From Chitinophaga hostae (lineage in GTDB: Bacteria > Bacteroidota > Bacteroidia > Chitinophagales > Chitinophagaceae): a DNA stretch of 64,000 bases. Under the pieces are notes generated by a model. That model was not told where the DNA came from. It saw only the letters and a list, made by a program, of their open reading frames with translations, and did no database searches. The translations under genes were made by a program, and so were the position numbers. Location of the stretch: positions 372,001-436,000 of the forward strand of contig NZ_JAGTXB010000003.1 in assembly GCF_018224885.1 (NCBI RefSeq). The letters run 5' to 3'. Shown in pieces: positions 62,412 to 64,000 of this stretch. Every line of letters starts with the position of its first letter. Positions within the stretch are counted from its first letter, which is position 1.

Positions 62412-63428
62412 ATGATTGACTTTAGAAGCGACACTTTTACACGTCCCGGCCCTGGCATGTTACAGGCCATGTTACAGGCAGAAACCGGTGATGACGTTTT
62501 CGGTGAAGATCCCAGTATCAATAAACTGGAAGCCATGATGGCAGCCTATTTTGGCAAAGCGGCAGCCTTGTACTGCCCTTCCGGCACAATGAGTAACCAA
62601 ATAGCCATTAAAGTACATACGTTGCCGGGGGATGAAGTGGTTTGCAGTCATCTCGCACACGTGTATATTTATGAAGGAGGTGGCATTGCCTTTAACTCAG
62701 GGGCACAGGTACATGCCATCACCGGCGACCGCGGCATGATCCGCGCAGCACAGGTAGAAGCAGCCATCAACCCCGACGATGTGCACAAAGCCCGCACCAG
62801 CCTCGTTTGCCTGGAAAATACGTCTAACCGCGGCGGCGGATGCTGCTACGACTGGGAGGAAATGGTAAAGATCAGCGACGTTTGTAAAGCAAATGACCTC
62901 GCACTGCACCTGGATGGCGCCCGTTTGTTCAACGCATTGGTAGCCACCGGACAGGACCCTGCCGCATACGGACAATTATTCGACAGCATTTCCGTTTGCC
63001 TCAATAAAGGCATGGGCTGCCCCATGGGTTCCGTACTACTTGGCAGTGAAGCCTTTATCAAATCCGCCAGGCGCATCCGCAAAAAACTGGGCGGCGGTTT
63101 GCGGCAGGCAGGCTATATGGCCGCAACCGGCATCTATGCCATGGAAAATAATATTGCCAGGCTGGCAGCAGACCACCTGCACGCCAAACAGCTCGCACAA
63201 GCACTACTGGAGAAATCTTTCGTGGGCCATATGTTGCCCGTAGAAACGAACATCCTCATTTTTGAAGTAAAGGGCGACTGGACTCCGCAGCTGTTTGCCG
63301 ATTACCTGAAAAAAGAAAATATCCTGGTAATACCCATCTCTCCAACACAGGTAAGAATTGTAACACACCTGGATATAACACCGGAGATGGTTGCGACTAC
63401 CTGTCATATTATAGCAGAGATGGCATAA
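62412..63428 (+). CDS. ltaE: Low-specificity L-threonine aldolase
   Basis: 338 residues. PLP fold-type I enzyme splitting L-threonine or allo-threonine to glycine and acetaldehyde. Schiff-base lysine K199 in SVCLNKGMGCPMGS, substrate region RSDTFTRPG at 5-13. ATG 62412 is preferred over an upstream extension. Followed by a long hairpin repeat. Confidence 0.92.
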   Translation: MIDFRSDTFTRPGPGMLQAMLQAETGDDVFGEDPSINKLEAMMAAYFGKAAALYCPSGTMSNQIAIKVHTLPGDEVVCSHLAHVYIYEGGGIAFNSGAQVHAITGDRGMIRAAQVEAAINPDDVHKARTSLVCLENTSNRGGGCCYDWEEMVKISDVCKANDLALHLDGARLFNALVATGQDPAAYGQLFDSISVCLNKGMGCPMGSVLLGSEAFIKSARRIRKKLGGGLRQAGYMAATGIYAMENNIARLAADHLHAKQLAQALLEKSFVGHMLPVETNILIFEVKGDWTPQLFADYLKKENILVIPISPTQVRIVTHLDITPEMVATTCHIIAEMA

Positions 63429-63430
63429 GA

Positions 63431-63543
63431 GCAGAAAGCACAAAAGATAAAGCAAAAAGCTATAGAAGCGAATGATGGTAACGAATGTTTACCTGCTATC
63501 ATTCACTTCCATAGCTTTTTGCTTTATCCTTTATGCTTTCCGC
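63431..63543. repeat. Heptad inverted repeat (AAAGC class)
   Basis: Left arm GCAGAAAGCACAAAAGATAA and AGCAAAAAGCTATAGAAGC, right arm the near-complement; words repeat in 7-bp steps. Between the threonine aldolase and valS genes; could act as a terminator. Confidence 0.8.
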
Positions 63544-63564
63544 TTAAAAAAAGGGATTTTCCGT

Positions 63565-63572
63565 TATTTTTG
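63565..63572 (+). promoter_or_regulatory. -7 element of valS
   Basis: TATTTTTG fits TAnnTTTG, 12 nt before the ATG. The -33 region falls in the preceding hairpin. Confidence 0.5.
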
Positions 63573-63584
63573 CAGCCTTATATT

Positions 63585-64000
63585 ATGAATAGCATGGAAC
63601 TTTCGAAAAATTACCTGCCTGCAACGGTTGAAGAAAAATGGTACCAACAGTGGATGGACAAAGGTTATTTCCGCTCTAAGCCGGATGGCCGCCCTCCCTT
63701 TACAGTAGTTATTCCCCCTCCCAATGTGACCGGGGTCTTGCATCTTGGCCATACCCTCAACGAAACCGTCCAGGACATCCTGGTACGCCGCGCCCGTATG
63801 AGCGGGTTCAACGCCTGCTGGGTACCGGGTTCCGATCATGCGTCCATCGCTACCGAAGCCAAAGTGGTAAATATGCTCAAGCAGGAAAAAGGTATTGAAA
63901 AATCCCAGCTTACCCGCGAAGAGTTTCTTAAATACGCCTTTGAATGGAAAGATAAATATGGTGATATCATCTACCACCAGATAAAGAAACTGGGTTGCAG
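63585..64000 (+). CDS. valS: Valine--tRNA ligase, 3' end outside window
   Basis: First 138 residues. Class I synthetase HIGH-type motif HLGH in [15 protein letters not shown], preceded by [10 protein letters not shown], and [13 protein letters not shown] as in ValS. Charges tRNA-Val. ATG 63585 used; an in-frame ATG 9 nt later is also possible. Confidence 0.95.
   Translation, partial: MNSMELSKNYLPATVEEKWYQQWMDKGYFRSKPDGRPPFTVVIPPPNVTGVLHLGHTLNETVQDILVRRARMSGFNACWVPGSDHASIATEAKVVNMLKQEKGIEKSQLTREEFLKYAFEWKDKYGDIIYHQIKKLGC

Overview
The window comes from a Bacteroidota chromosome, most likely Chitinophagaceae and close to Chitinophaga (inferred, not searched). Several features agree on this: promoters of the type TTTG-N19-TAnnTTTG, no obvious Shine-Dalgarno sites, a short RpoD without region 1.1, type B L31, TonB-dependent receptors with DUF4249 partners, GIN-domain, DUF3822 and DUF2167 proteins, and a BlaI/M56 pair. 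Most genes are housekeeping. I see no prophage, insertion sequence, CRISPR array or rRNA operon; one tRNA is present.

Layout. 1-5.4 kb: 3'-truncated DUF4011 helicase, SPFH-like small protein, methyltransferase, S41 peptidase. 5.5-7.2 kb: tRNA-Arg(TCT), ung, plsC-like acyltransferase. 7.4-16 kb: envelope locus with an LptD-like protein divergent from amidase, MlaD-like and OstA-like genes, then nhaA. 16-21 kb: outer membrane protein, Nnr bifunctional NAD(P)HX repair enzyme, membrane pyrophosphatase. 21-28 kb: SDR-type oxidoreductase, AraC regulator, small HMA-like protein, TonB receptor with DUF4249, sterol desaturase. 28-32 kb: BlaI and M56 sensor, C1 peptidase. 32-37 kb: acylphosphatase, 2H-like protein, tpiA, GlmU-like protein, L31, YajQ. 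36.7-39.7 kb: ECF sigma operon with GIN/adhesin-like proteins. 40-47 kb: a second TonB receptor, DUF2167, lgt with hemerythrin, bacilliredoxin, Hsp20. 47-57 kb: orphan membrane protein, arginine decarboxylase family, WbqC, LEA2, HMA protein, pyrE, NUDIX, thioesterase, coaD, rsmD, DUF3822, MATE. 57.9-64 kb: TPR protein, folB, trxB, DUF4249, rpoD, threonine aldolase, 5' part of valS.

The most unusual content is between genes. Long inverted repeats with an internal word period occur at many intergenic sites. One class has a 7-bp period (AATTACG-like and TTAGCTN-like words). Another has GATT words every 9-10 bp and forms hairpins of about 200 nt; two of these bracket the sterol desaturase gene. 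Other signals are two TACGA-N6-TCGTA dyads on the blaI promoter, a CTAC-A-GTAG array upstream of a TonB receptor gene, a candidate small RNA near 48.3 kb, and a possible attenuator leader upstream of the SDR gene. All functions are inferred from sequence reading only.
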